Translations under genes and position numbers: made by a program
Assembly: GCA_900542185.1 (NCBI GenBank)
Contig: UQMZ01000016.1
Location: 1-64,000, forward strand
Length of the DNA stretch: 64,000 bases
From: an uncultured Bacteroidales bacterium
Lineage (GTDB): Bacteria; Bacteroidota; Bacteroidia; Bacteroidales; Muribaculaceae
Direction of reading: 5' to 3'
Shown: one piece after another, positions 35,875 through 44,788 of the stretch
Layout: every line of letters begins with the position of its first letter
How positions within the stretch are numbered: the first letter of the stretch is position 1
The notes under the pieces: model-generated
What the model was told of the DNA's origin: nothing
Seen by the model: only the letters and a program-made list of their open reading frames with translations
The model's database searches: none

Positions 35875-37050
35875 TTATTCCATGCCGCCAAGCAGCGTCT
35901 TCAGTTTATTCTTCAACGGATTGGCATACATGGTGAGCATCATCTGCATCATGAATTCATGCTCGTCTTCCGTCACGTCCGCAAGATCCACTTTCGACAG
36001 CTGCTTATTGAAATAGTTGATAGTCTCAAGGCGTTCGGATTCCGTATATTTCCCCGCGAACCTTTGGGTCTGGTTCAGCATGTCGTATGCCACATAATTG
36101 ATTGGAAATATCTCGTAACTGCGATGTATGGCCTGGTCTATGAGACATCCCACATATCTTGCCGCGATATTGGTCTCCGGGAAATCGCCTATCTGGTCTA
36201 TCTTCGTATTCAGTCGCGGAGTCAGCTGGAAATGCACCCGGCCCTTGAACTGAAGCAGGCCGGTCTCCATGCTGAACAGATCGTCGCGCTGCGATTTCTT
36301 GAATTCCGGATCACGTCGACGCATCAGGAATTCCTTGGCCTTCAGATAATCGTTGGGGTCGAACTCATAGCTGATGGATACGGGCATGATGTTTATTTCC
36401 CTGAGACGCTCCAGAAAAGTCCCCTCGCCTGCGATGCCCAGCATCTTGACCAGCGATTCCTGAGTCTTGTCCGAACTGTCCTTTGCCCGTCCTTCACGCT
36501 GCGCGATCCAGATGCTCTCATGCTTCTCGAGTATGGCGTAATGTATATAGGCCGATAGCTTTCTCGCTGCCATCAGTCCCTCTCGCAGGCCGGTGTTGCG
36601 CTTCACGATAAACGATTTGTTTAGACGCACCAGATCGGTAATCCAGTCGAATACCAGCAGGTTGTTGCCTATTGCCACCTCCGAAGTGGGTAAGTCGTGA
36701 CGAAGAAACGCAAGATTCAAGAACGACGCATCGAGAACTATGTCGCGATGATTTGTCACGAAAGCATAGTTTTGTCCGGGATTGTAGTATTTGGCACCGC
36801 CCAGGGATATCCCTGCGGTCGTGGTCTTGGCCAGCATCTCCAGGAAAGGGTACATCACCTGTGTCTGGAAATCATGCTTGTTGTCTATGTTATGGAGCTC
36901 GTTGAGCAACGACGGCATGTCTTCGGCCGGCATCACGTAATTGACGGCATGAAGAAATCCGGGGTCTTTCACCAAAGACTCCATTTTTTCATGAAACAGC
37001 GAATCGTCGTATGGCGATATATCACTGAAATCATATTCCGAATTATTCAT
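35875..37050 (-). CDS. Acyltransferase of the glycerol-3-phosphate/lysophosphatidate type
   Basis: The start at 37050 (MNNSEYDFSD) is preferred over one 33 nt upstream. The 391-residue protein has the acyltransferase box I as NHRDIVLDA (about residue 111, H and D catalytic) and box III as QREGRAKD (about 185). It lacks membrane helices in most of its length. This Bacteroidetes family is long compared with PlsC and closer to plant-type or PlsB-like GPATs. First gene of a run with a metallophosphoesterase, folK, sugar transferase and ClC genes. Exact acceptor unknown. Confidence 0.85.
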   Translation of the reverse strand: MNNSEYDFSDISPYDDSLFHEKMESLVKDPGFLHAVNYVMPAEDMPSLLNELHNIDNKHDFQTQVMYPFLEMLAKTTTAGISLGGAKYYNPGQNYAFVTNHRDIVLDASFLNLAFLRHDLPTSEVAIGNNLLVFDWITDLVRLNKSFIVKRNTGLREGLMAARKLSAYIHYAILEKHESIWIAQREGRAKDSSDKTQESLVKMLGIAGEGTFLERLREINIMPVSISYEFDPNDYLKAKEFLMRRRDPEFKKSQRDDLFSMETGLLQFKGRVHFQLTPRLNTKIDQIGDFPETNIAARYVGCLIDQAIHRSYEIFPINYVAYDMLNQTQRFAGKYTESERLETINYFNKQLSKVDLADVTEDEHEFMMQMMLTMYANPLKNKLKTLLGGME

Positions 37051-37173
37051 ATCTATCGTCTGTCTAATGGCCTGCCGGTACAATCTTAATGCCCGCCATC
37101 ATGATGATAACACTTAAGGCATGTCAATCGATGTTCCGCACAGGGCCATATTCTTGACAAAGATACTAAAAAA

Positions 37174-39645
37174 TCACTTATCAACCAAATTGAGATACTG
37201 GCGCAGCGTCATGTTCAGGTGTTCCTTGAGATAATCAAGCAGATCCTCGAAGTACATGTCACGGTTGTCGTGCCATGTGCCACGTTGCTTAAGGCTCTTA
37301 TAGAACCATACATACAGATTGGAGTTCTCGCGGTTGTGAGGCAGTCTTCCGGTCTCATCCGCAAGCTTGCGCACCATCCTGCATTTCTCGCGAAATATGT
37401 GTTCCTGTCCGTTCTGAGGCAGGTCGGACGACTCTTCAAGATATCTGTTCAGTACGTTGATCTGACTCTCCGATGCCTCCACCTTTCCGCACTGTATGTT
37501 TTTACGCCACCGGTCAAGCGAGCTTTCCTCTTCGTTCGAGTTGGTGTACGGCAAACGTCCCTCTTCGTCCACGAACCTCATGAAATTGTCCATGCGCTCA
37601 TTGAACGTCTCGCGTCGCTTCACCTTCCGCACCTTCAGATCTTGGTCCTCATACCGCTTGCCGGCCAAACCCACCATATTGCCGACAAACACTTCGTATA
37701 TTCCGTCGGGATTGGCATATATCAGAGTCGACACACTCTTCTCGTTGGTATGCGGGAAATTCTCGCGCACCTTCTCGGTCAGTTCCGACAAGGTCAGCGG
37801 ACGATCGTATGCGGCCAGCACTTCCGGAATATGATCTTTCAGACATCCTGAATATATGTCGGGCCATTCCTTCAAGGCATATAGCCCCCGTTTGCCGAGG
37901 CTTACCACATTGTCGTTGCGGAGAAGGTATGAATGCACCGAGCTCTGGGAGTCGATCTGCTCGGAAGGGTGAGTCACATTGTATGTTTCGAAAATTTCAG
38001 ACACCGACATAGGCGCTCCGTTTTCACGCAGCACCTGCTCTATTGCCGCAGACCTGTCCAGCGAATTGTATTCGAACACCAGCTGATTGTCCACATTGGT
38101 CTGTACTCCGTCGCGCTTCAGCAGATATACCGACACCACATCGCATATTTCATTCATTTCCTCATCCGTAAGGTTGTGTTTAGTCACGGCGTTGAAGAAA
38201 TTGCGCAATTCTATCGTCTCGTCATCATACCGTCGCAAAGCGAAATGCGTCTCTATCTTTTTCAACACTCCTCTGAGCTTGATCAGTCCGAGCTTGCTTC
38301 GGTCTACCATGAACGACACTCCGCTGTCAGTGGTCAGAATCCCGTAGTTGCCGTTGGCCATACATATCAGGGCCATTACCTCGCGAGGAGTGCAGTTGAG
38401 ATTCTCCTGTCTGTTTATTTCATCCAGACGACTGTCCCAGCTTCCTATCAGCGGCTCGTTGAATATATGGGATACACGGTCACGCACCATATATACGATC
38501 GGATCTGCCGGAAGGCCTGTCATTGTGATCTGACGCACGCGCTCGTTTGTCAGATTATATTTTTTGCTTAATTCCTGTACATTGTAGCATCGACGCTCGG
38601 AATTCAATCCATAGAAATCCCGTAACAGACATGCCGAGGGCTTGGAGTCCCAGTTCACATACTTCTGCCAGATGCCGATTGCCGGCAATTCCTTTCCGAG
38701 AATCTCCACCACAGCCAGATGCGCCTGCTCGCTATATGTCAGGAATGGATACAGGTGCATGTATTTTCGGCAATATGATTCCAGATAATATTCCGGACTG
38801 CCGTTGGATCGCATGCCGGTCAATGCTTCGTGCAGGTATTTACGCTCTTTGTCAAGAAACTCCAGAAACGTATGGTACGAACGTTCGCCGCATCCGGGAA
38901 ACCGATATGTCTCTATGGTCCTGGCACCGCATAGATATGGCATACATCCGTCCAACGTGCCCAGTTCTTTGAACACGTTACGTGTTCGGGTAGGTAATTT
39001 ACCAAAATGAAGCCTGTATTCTATCTCCAGATTGTTGGTTACCACAGTTGGGAAGCTCAACAGCATTGACTTGGCCAGATGGCATGCCGCGTTCTCCACA
39101 TATTCATGAGCTATAGCATATACGTCATCACATTTATAGCCATATAGCTTCATGGCAGTCAGCACTTCAATTATAAGTTTGGGCAGGTAGGGTTTCAGCT
39201 TGTTGAATTCATCCCATGTGAAACGTCGCATTATCTCCGCGTAACTCTTCTTGTCCTTGATGATTCCGGACGGCTCCTGACCGAAATAATCCACATAACG
39301 GTCGTACAGCGGAATGATGTCTTCGGGCAGTTTCTTTCCATACTCTGACACTATGTACGATACCGCAGTGCGGATATCGGACATATCCGGCACCCGATTA
39401 CCTTTGCTGACGGCCGATTGCATTTCCCTGTCAATAGGAATGACCGAGTACTTAAGCTTTATACTCTGAAGTTCTTCCAATGTTCGTTTGCCGCAATTGC
39501 GCTTCTTCAGCAATTCCGATTCAGGAGTGTTCATCAGATCGGCCAACGTAAAGATATCCGAATTCTGACAGACATTCTTAGCCCACGCGGACAATGTCTC
39601 ATATTCCGGCAGGTTTTCAAGCGGTGTGTTATTCGTGATTCTCAT
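37174..39645 (-). CDS. Multi-domain DNA-binding protein with RNA polymerase alpha-CTD-like, sigma-4-like, HARE-HTH-like and HA-like modules
   Basis: An 823-residue soluble protein without signal peptide. By reading, I see: an alpha-CTD-like helix-hairpin-helix at 10-65 (FTLADLMNTPESELLKKRNC, then GKRTLEEL); a second such module at about 217-268 (RTRNVFKELGTLDGC, then FPGCGERSYHTFLEFL); a helix-turn-helix at 353-378 (NVQELSKKYNLTNERVRQIT) close to sigma region 4.2 of RpoD; two HARE-HTH-like winged modules at about 531-592 and 602-665; and two tryptophan-containing repeats like the helicase-associated domain at about 680-740 and 752-809. No catalytic domain is visible. It stands alone between the acyltransferase and rluD genes. 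A role in transcription or DNA structure is inferred only from the domain set. Confidence 0.75.
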   Translation of the reverse strand: MRITNNTPLENLPEYETLSAWAKNVCQNSDIFTLADLMNTPESELLKKRNCGKRTLEELQSIKLKYSVIPIDREMQSAVSKGNRVPDMSDIRTAVSYIVSEYGKKLPEDIIPLYDRYVDYFGQEPSGIIKDKKSYAEIMRRFTWDEFNKLKPYLPKLIIEVLTAMKLYGYKCDDVYAIAHEYVENAACHLAKSMLLSFPTVVTNNLEIEYRLHFGKLPTRTRNVFKELGTLDGCMPYLCGARTIETYRFPGCGERSYHTFLEFLDKERKYLHEALTGMRSNGSPEYYLESYCRKYMHLYPFLTYSEQAHLAVVEILGKELPAIGIWQKYVNWDSKPSACLLRDFYGLNSERRCYNVQELSKKYNLTNERVRQITMTGLPADPIVYMVRDRVSHIFNEPLIGSWDSRLDEINRQENLNCTPREVMALICMANGNYGILTTDSGVSFMVDRSKLGLIKLRGVLKKIETHFALRRYDDETIELRNFFNAVTKHNLTDEEMNEICDVVSVYLLKRDGVQTNVDNQLVFEYNSLDRSAAIEQVLRENGAPMSVSEIFETYNVTHPSEQIDSQSSVHSYLLRNDNVVSLGKRGLYALKEWPDIYSGCLKDHIPEVLAAYDRPLTLSELTEKVRENFPHTNEKSVSTLIYANPDGIYEVFVGNMVGLAGKRYEDQDLKVRKVKRRETFNERMDNFMRFVDEEGRLPYTNSNEEESSLDRWRKNIQCGKVEASESQINVLNRYLEESSDLPQNGQEHIFREKCRMVRKLADETGRLPHNRENSNLYVWFYKSLKQRGTWHDNRDMYFEDLLDYLKEHLNMTLRQYLNLVDK

Positions 39646-39701
39646 AGCGGAAGCATTTCATAATATTATTTTGATTCGGTTTCAGTTTGCGGATTTCATT
39701 A

Positions 39702-40775
39702 TCAGCATGTATCGCTTCTGAAACGTCTCCACTTATCGAACAGATTCTCCATATCAGGTGGCAGCGGCGCCTCGAAATCCATTTCCTCTCCGGTTTCCGG
39801 ATGTCGGAACCCCAGCGTCCTGGCATGTAGCGCCTGCCGTGGACATAGCTCGAAACAGTTGTCCACGAATTGTTTGTATTTAGCAGTCGGAGTTCCTTTC
39901 AGCACTCGGTGGCCGCCATAACGTTCATCATTGAACAGCGGATGCCCCTTATGCTGGAAATGCACTCTGATCTGGTGTGTTCTACCTGTCTCCAGCACGC
40001 ACCTGACGATGCTTACATATCCGAAATCCTCCAACACCTCGTAATGTGTCACTGCATGCTTTCCCTTGGACGGGTCGTCCATTACGGCCATCTGAAGCGC
40101 GTTGCGCGGATTGCGCGCTATGCTACCTGTGATAGTGCCCTTGCGTTCGGGCATTGAGCCCCATATCATGGCCACATATTCGCGGCGTGTGGTCTTGTTG
40201 AAGAATTGTCTTCCCAGCTCGGTCTTGGCTTCCGGAGTCTTGGCTATCACAAGCAGCCCCGAGGTGTCCTTGTCTATGCGGTGCACCAGGCCGAGTCTTG
40301 GATCGTTCACGTCGTAATCGGGAGTGTCCTTGAAATGCCAGGCCAATGCGTTGACGAGAGTACCCGTCCAGTTGCCATGACCGGGATGCACCACAAGTCC
40401 CGCCGGTTTGTTCACCACAAGCACGTAACGGTCCTCGTACACGATATCCAGGGGTATGTCTTCGGCCACTATCTCGAAATCATACCGCGGACGATCCATC
40501 ACAACCGACACTATGTCGTATGGCTTGACCCTGTAACTGGATTTGACCGGGGTGCCGTTCACCAGCACACAGCCTGCGTCGGCCGCCTGCTGCACTCTGT
40601 TGCGCGAAGTGCGCTCCAGACGGTCGGTCAGGAACTTGTCGACACGGATCATCTGCTGGCCCTTGTCAGCCACGAACCGGAAATGCTCATAAAGCTCCCG
40701 GCCGTCGGCATCCGTAAAATCAGCACCGGCTTCCACAACTCCTTCAGCCATCCCGGCTTCGGAAAGCAATTCCAT
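39702..40775 (-). CDS. rluD: RluA-family 23S rRNA pseudouridine synthase (RluD-like)
   Basis: Start taken as the ATG at 40775; a TTG 18 nt upstream is also in frame. The 357-residue enzyme has an S4 RNA-binding domain (about 45-105: IRVDKFLTDRLERTSRNRVQ, then GCVLVNG) and the catalytic domain with GLVHRIDKDTSGLLV, which holds the essential aspartate. RluD isomerises uridines in helix 69 of 23S rRNA. The PASTA gene ends 42 nt upstream on the same strand, so they are likely one unit. Confidence 0.93.
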   Translation of the reverse strand: MELLSEAGMAEGVVEAGADFTDADGRELYEHFRFVADKGQQMIRVDKFLTDRLERTSRNRVQQAADAGCVLVNGTPVKSSYRVKPYDIVSVVMDRPRYDFEIVAEDIPLDIVYEDRYVLVVNKPAGLVVHPGHGNWTGTLVNALAWHFKDTPDYDVNDPRLGLVHRIDKDTSGLLVIAKTPEAKTELGRQFFNKTTRREYVAMIWGSMPERKGTITGSIARNPRNALQMAVMDDPSKGKHAVTHYEVLEDFGYVSIVRCVLETGRTHQIRVHFQHKGHPLFNDERYGGHRVLKGTPTAKYKQFVDNCFELCPRQALHARTLGFRHPETGEEMDFEAPLPPDMENLFDKWRRFRSDTC

Positions 40776-40817
40776 TGTCTTGTCCTGATCCAATATCCTG
40801 TGTTTTTAGTCAGAAGT

Positions 40818-41600
40818 TCAGAAGTATTGTCCTTCCTCTTCCTTTCCTGTTCCTGATTCCTGAGACTCGGCCGGCTCCTCATAAACGGGGCTGGCCGAAA
40901 CCTCCCCTTCGGCCCCGTATGCATCTGCCTCGGGATACGCCACAGGGCTTTCTCCATATATATTAAGCAGCTCCGCGTTCTGCAGCGAATCCTGCACGTC
41001 ATTCAGACGTCCGTCGGAAACCTCTACCACAATTGAACAGTTCACTGGAATCTTCTGCATCTTGCGAACCGGACGACCGTTTGCCAGAATTTTCACCACA
41101 CGGTCATAGCTGCCAAGCACCTTCACTATCCTGACGTTCTTGAATCCAAGTTCCTCCAGTCTGGCTATGGCGGAACGGTGAGACTCCCCCTTCAGCGCAT
41201 ACTCCGTCGGATGATTGTCATCGTCTATTATCACCTCTTTGGGATGCACCGCATTGATATATAAAAATATCTTGCGGCCCGGTTTCACTACCGACTTGGC
41301 TTTGGGAAACTGCTCTATTACAAACCCGGGACGCACATCCTCACGGTACAGCGAATCCCGGATGTCCACCTTCAGGCCGGCGTCGTGCAGTTTCTTCACC
41401 GCTTCCGTGTACGACATGTTCTCCACACCGGGCACACGCATCGTGCTGCCATGTTTGGTGAACAAGGCCATGGCGACGTATGCCCCGTATATGCCCAACA
41501 GGGAGATGATAACTATTATCAATATGTTTGCCATTACCGGATGTCGGTCAATAAAACCGCTGCCCCAGCTGTACGAATGGTCTTCTTCCGTGCGTTTCAA
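40818..41600 (-). CDS. PASTA-domain membrane protein
   Basis: A 260-residue protein with a membrane helix (about 25-47) and two or three PASTA modules (about 55-195; MRVPGVENMSYTEAVKKLHDAGL, RPGFVIEQFPKAKSVVKPG, IARLEELGFKNVRIVKVLG). PASTA domains bind peptidoglycan or muropeptides. The C-terminus is acidic and rich in P, E and S. The frame opens at a TTG at 41600; an alternative ATG at codon 24 would put the helix at the very N-terminus. Such a gene next to rluD is conserved in Bacteroidetes. Candidate -7 box TAATTTTG on the complement of 41654-41661. Confidence 0.88.
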   Translation of the reverse strand: MKRTEEDHSYSWGSGFIDRHPVMANILIIVIISLLGIYGAYVAMALFTKHGSTMRVPGVENMSYTEAVKKLHDAGLKVDIRDSLYREDVRPGFVIEQFPKAKSVVKPGRKIFLYINAVHPKEVIIDDDNHPTEYALKGESHRSAIARLEELGFKNVRIVKVLGSYDRVVKILANGRPVRKMQKIPVNCSIVVEVSDGRLNDVQDSLQNAELLNIYGESPVAYPEADAYGAEGEVSASPVYEEPAESQESGTGKEEEGQYF

Positions 41601-41776
41601 TTATCAAGGTATTGTTCGGTGACCGAAATCGGCCACACTGAAATATTCAACCCCAAAATTAGCATTTTTTCTTCAATTTTCATATAGTTGGAGTGTAAAA
41701 ACGTGACAAATTGCTGTCATTTTGAAATTATGGGCATATTTACGGATATTTATTTTAATATTTCGATTATTTTTAC

Positions 41777-41784
41777 TAACTTTG
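41777..41784 (+). promoter_or_regulatory. -7 element (TAACTTTG) of the bamD/rpoZ operon
   Basis: Matches TAnnTTTG and lies 23 nt before the bamD start codon. The -33 region is A+T-rich without a clear TTTG. Confidence 0.65.
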
Positions 41785-41807
41785 CATTTCAAAGCGACCA
41801 ATTGGAA

Positions 41808-42620
41808 ATGCGCAAGTTTTTGAAGACCCTTCCGCTGGTGGCCACGCTGGCCATCGTCATGAGTTCGTGCACTGAGTTCACCAAGGTGATGAAGAGCCGC
41901 GATCCTGAATATAAATTCGAATACGCCAAGAAGGCGTACGAAAACAAGAAATACATGCAGGCATATCAGTTGCTGGGCGAAATCTATACACCCTTGCGTG
42001 GCACCGCCCACGGCGAGGAAGCCCTGTTCCTACTTGCCATGTCTTGCTATAACAATCAGGATTACGAGAACTCCGCCCTTTATTTCAAGACGTATTATAA
42101 CCGTTATCCCAAAGGCCAGTACGCCGAGCTTGCACGCTTCTATTCCGGATACGGTTATTATCTCGATTCTCCCGATCCGCAGCTGGACCAGACCTATACC
42201 ATAAAGGCCATAGAGGAACTGAAGGATTTCCTTGAGTTCTTCCCCAAAAGCGAAAAGGTTCCCGAGGCCCGCGAGGCTATATTCGAGATGCAGGACAAGC
42301 TTACGCTCAAGGAGCTGCAGAACGCTCAGCTGTATTACAACCTCGGAAACTTCATGGGCAACAACTACCGCTCGGCCATAATAGTGTCGGAGAACGCGCT
42401 CAAGACTTATCCTTTCTCCAAATACAAGGAAGACTTTGAATTCCTTATCCTCAAGTCCAAGTTTCAGGAGGCACGCCAGAGTGTGGCCGAGAAAATGGCG
42501 GACCGTTACCGCGACGTAATAGACGAGTATTACTCGTTCTCCAACAATTACCCCGACTCCAAGAATATGAAAGAGGCTGAGACCATTCTGAAGATAGCGG
42601 AAAAATACGCCTCCAAATAA
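41808..42620 (+). CDS. bamD: Outer-membrane assembly lipoprotein BamD
   Basis: Start at 41808 follows a -7 box and opens into a lipoprotein signal peptide (lipobox IVMSSC, cysteine about residue 19). The 270-residue protein is made of TPR-like helical repeats (YAKKAYENKKYMQAYQLLGEI, EEALFLLAMSCYNNQDYENSALYF, FPKSEKVPEAREAI). BamD is an essential part of the machine that folds outer-membrane barrels, binding BamA in the periplasm. Followed 37 nt later by rpoZ on the same strand. Confidence 0.94.
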   Translation: MRKFLKTLPLVATLAIVMSSCTEFTKVMKSRDPEYKFEYAKKAYENKKYMQAYQLLGEIYTPLRGTAHGEEALFLLAMSCYNNQDYENSALYFKTYYNRYPKGQYAELARFYSGYGYYLDSPDPQLDQTYTIKAIEELKDFLEFFPKSEKVPEAREAIFEMQDKLTLKELQNAQLYYNLGNFMGNNYRSAIIVSENALKTYPFSKYKEDFEFLILKSKFQEARQSVAEKMADRYRDVIDEYYSFSNNYPDSKNMKEAETILKIAEKYASK

Positions 42621-42657
42621 CCCCCGATACGAATACTCATAAATCATAATAGAACTT

Positions 42658-42993
42658 ATGGATTATAAGAAAACGAACGCACCGCTTAACACGGTCACAC
42701 GCGACATGATCGCCATGGCCGAACAGACGGGCAATGTGTACGAGACTGTATGCGTCATTGGCAAGCGTGCCAATCAGATCGCAGCCGACCTGAAGAAAGA
42801 ACTTGAGAAGAAGCTTCAGGAATTCGCTTCGACCGACAACCTCGAGGAGGTGTCCGAGAACCGCGAGCAGATCGAGATCTCGCGCTTCTACGAGAAGCTG
42901 CCGAAGCCCACGCTCATCGCCACCCAGGAATATATAGAACATAAACTCTATTTCTCCAATCCGCTCAAAGAGCGTTCTCTTCTTGACGATTAA
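42658..42993 (+). CDS. rpoZ: RNA polymerase omega subunit (Rpb6-type)
   Basis: A 111-residue protein matching the omega/Rpb6 form of Bacteroidetes: LNTVTRDMIAMAEQTGNVYETVCVIGKRANQI is the conserved core that wraps the C-terminus of beta-prime, followed by a charged helix (KKELEKKLQEF) and a C-terminal KPTLIATQEYIEHKL segment. Located after bamD and closed by a strong terminator. Confidence 0.92.
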   Translation: MDYKKTNAPLNTVTRDMIAMAEQTGNVYETVCVIGKRANQIAADLKKELEKKLQEFASTDNLEEVSENREQIEISRFYEKLPKPTLIATQEYIEHKLYFSNPLKERSLLDD

Positions 42994-43015
42994 TCTCAGA
43001 TATAAAAGTACAGAT

Positions 43016-43048
43016 ATGCCGCTGTCATCGTGACCGCGGCATTTTTTA
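43016..43048 (+). terminator. Intrinsic terminator after rpoZ, seven nucleotides before the next start codon
   Basis: Stem ATGCCGC/GCGGCAT with an inner GTCA/TGAC extension around a TCG loop, followed by six T residues. The ATP-grasp start codon is at 43055. Confidence 0.85.
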
Positions 43049-43054
43049 CGGCTG

Positions 43055-44020
43055 ATGCATACCCCGCTGCTCCACATATACAACCCTGAAACGGAATATG
43101 CCCTGGCTTCCGGCTCGCCTTACTATACTCTGCCGGAATCTGTCAGGAAATTGCGTATGTCCAAGGCCCGCTTACCTGAGATGTACGCCGATCCCGGCGA
43201 CGCCATCCTTCTCATGGATGGTGTTGATCCGCAGCCGGACAGGCCCTCGGCATTTACGCTGCTCACTCCCGGTATGGATGTCGACTGGTCGCTGTACGCT
43301 GCTTCTCCCTGGGGTTGGAACGCGCAGATCGCATGTTTCCTTAACGCCTATTGTCCGGGGTTGCAAGGCATCCCGGTCGAGGAACGGATAACCCGGCTCA
43401 GGAATCTGGCACATCGCCGCACTACAATCGGCTTTCTTAAGGCTTACGGTACGCATGACGTAACACTGCCTTTGGAATGCAGTGATTATGACAGTGCCGT
43501 GGCTTATTATCACGAACACCCCGACATTTTTCTTAAGGCGCCATGGAGCAGTTCAGGGCGCGGCGTGATGCGCACCGACGACCTCAAGCCTATGCACGTC
43601 GAGCCCTGGATGCGCGGCATCATTCGTTCACAGGGTTCGGTGATAGCGGAACCTATCTATGACAAGGCTCTTGACTGCGCCACCGAATGGTACATGCATG
43701 ACGGCCAGGCAAAATTTCTCGGTGTCTCGGTGTTCGAGGCTTCAGGCCGTGGCAAATATCACTGCAACATAGACGCCGATCAACTCGCGCTCTGGAACAT
43801 AATCGGAGTCGTGACCCCTGAAGTAATAGATAGGCAGCGTCACGCATTACAGACCGTAATTGGCACGGATTATGACGGTCCTATCGGCATCGATATGCTC
43901 GTGACCGGTGCAGGGACCTTGCATCCCTGTGTGGAACTCAACCTGCGTCACACCATGGGATCGATATTGATTCGTCCCGACGACAAATCGCTGATTGCAA
44001 AATACCCCGCAATGTTTTAA
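43055..44020 (+). CDS. ATP-grasp-like protein of unknown function
   Basis: A 321-residue soluble protein. The opening LLHIYNPETEYALASGSP resembles a Bacteroidetes family of unknown function that starts with an HIFNPE.D.ALA motif. The central and C-terminal parts look like an ATP-grasp fold: FLKAPWSSSGRGVM (about 158-171, ATP-binding loop), GSVIAEPIYDKALDCATEWY, and a metal site in CVELNLRHTMGSIL (E, N and R, about 297-310). Such enzymes join a carboxylate to an amine or thiol with ATP; the substrate is not known. A terminator sits just before the start codon and the TAA stop is part of the next promoter. Confidence 0.7.
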   Translation: MHTPLLHIYNPETEYALASGSPYYTLPESVRKLRMSKARLPEMYADPGDAILLMDGVDPQPDRPSAFTLLTPGMDVDWSLYAASPWGWNAQIACFLNAYCPGLQGIPVEERITRLRNLAHRRTTIGFLKAYGTHDVTLPLECSDYDSAVAYYHEHPDIFLKAPWSSSGRGVMRTDDLKPMHVEPWMRGIIRSQGSVIAEPIYDKALDCATEWYMHDGQAKFLGVSVFEASGRGKYHCNIDADQLALWNIIGVVTPEVIDRQRHALQTVIGTDYDGPIGIDMLVTGAGTLHPCVELNLRHTMGSILIRPDDKSLIAKYPAMF

Positions 44021-44025
44021 CTTTG
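43995..44025 (+). promoter_or_regulatory. Promoter of the DUF2520-kdsC-maf operon
   Basis: TTGC (43995-43998), 19 nt, TAACTTTG (44018-44025). The TAA of the -7 box is the stop codon of the ATP-grasp gene. The DUF2520 start codon at 44030 is four bases after the box, so the mRNA should be leaderless or nearly so. Confidence 0.8.
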
Positions 44026-44029
44026 CATT

Positions 44030-44770
44030 ATGATTACGGACAAAAAAAATGTAGCGATAATAGGGCGTGGTAACGTCGGCACCCACCTGTCTCGTGCACT
44101 GAGCGGCAACGCGAATGTGACTGTGGTTAATCCCCATACACTCGCCGAACTGACCGGCACCGAAGACATCATACTGATCAGCGTCTCGGATACGGTACTG
44201 ACGGAAGTCGCTGGAAATCTTGCATCGCACATACGCGCCAAGTATAATCCGATTGTGGCGCATACTTCCGGCACCACTCCGATGGATGTGCTTTCAGGGC
44301 TCGATGTCCCTTACGGTGTGTTCTACCCGATGCAGACGTTCTCTAAGGACGTGGATCTGAATTACGCCGAGATTCCGATGTTCATCGAAGGCTCGGATGC
44401 CCGAGTCTCTGATATGCTGATGGAATTGGCAGGCTTATTCTCCGACCATGTCCATTATGCCGATTCCGAAAAACGCCGCAAGCTGCATGTAGGTTCGGTG
44501 TTCGCCTGCAATTTCGCAAACCATCTATGGGCCTTGTCAGAAAAATGGTTAAAGGAAAACGGTCTTGATTTCAGCATGATGCACGCGCTGATCCGCGAGA
44601 CCACACGCAAGGCGCTGTCAAATTCCCCGCAAGAAGTCCAGACCGGACCTGCGATACGTCACGACGCGCCCACTATCCAGAGTCATCTCAGTATGCTGGA
44701 GGGCGATGCGCAGCTTCACGACATATATAAGACATTGACGGCTTCAATCGAAAATTCCTATCCCGAATAA
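44030..44770 (+). CDS. Rossmann-fold/DUF2520 protein
   Basis: A 246-residue protein. The N-terminal half is a Rossmann NAD(P)-binding fold (VAIIGRGNVGTHLSRAL, with the GxGxxG loop as GRGNVG), and the C-terminal half is the helical DUF2520 domain (HVGSVFACNFANHLWALSE, then MMHALIRETTRKAL). The pattern resembles F420/NADP-type or ketopantoate-reductase-like oxidoreductases, but no reaction is established. First gene of a plus-strand set with kdsC and maf, an order common in Bacteroidetes. Confidence 0.9.
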   Translation: MITDKKNVAIIGRGNVGTHLSRALSGNANVTVVNPHTLAELTGTEDIILISVSDTVLTEVAGNLASHIRAKYNPIVAHTSGTTPMDVLSGLDVPYGVFYPMQTFSKDVDLNYAEIPMFIEGSDARVSDMLMELAGLFSDHVHYADSEKRRKLHVGSVFACNFANHLWALSEKWLKENGLDFSMMHALIRETTRKALSNSPQEVQTGPAIRHDAPTIQSHLSMLEGDAQLHDIYKTLTASIENSYPE

Positions 44771-44788
44771 ATTATAAACACACTCTAT

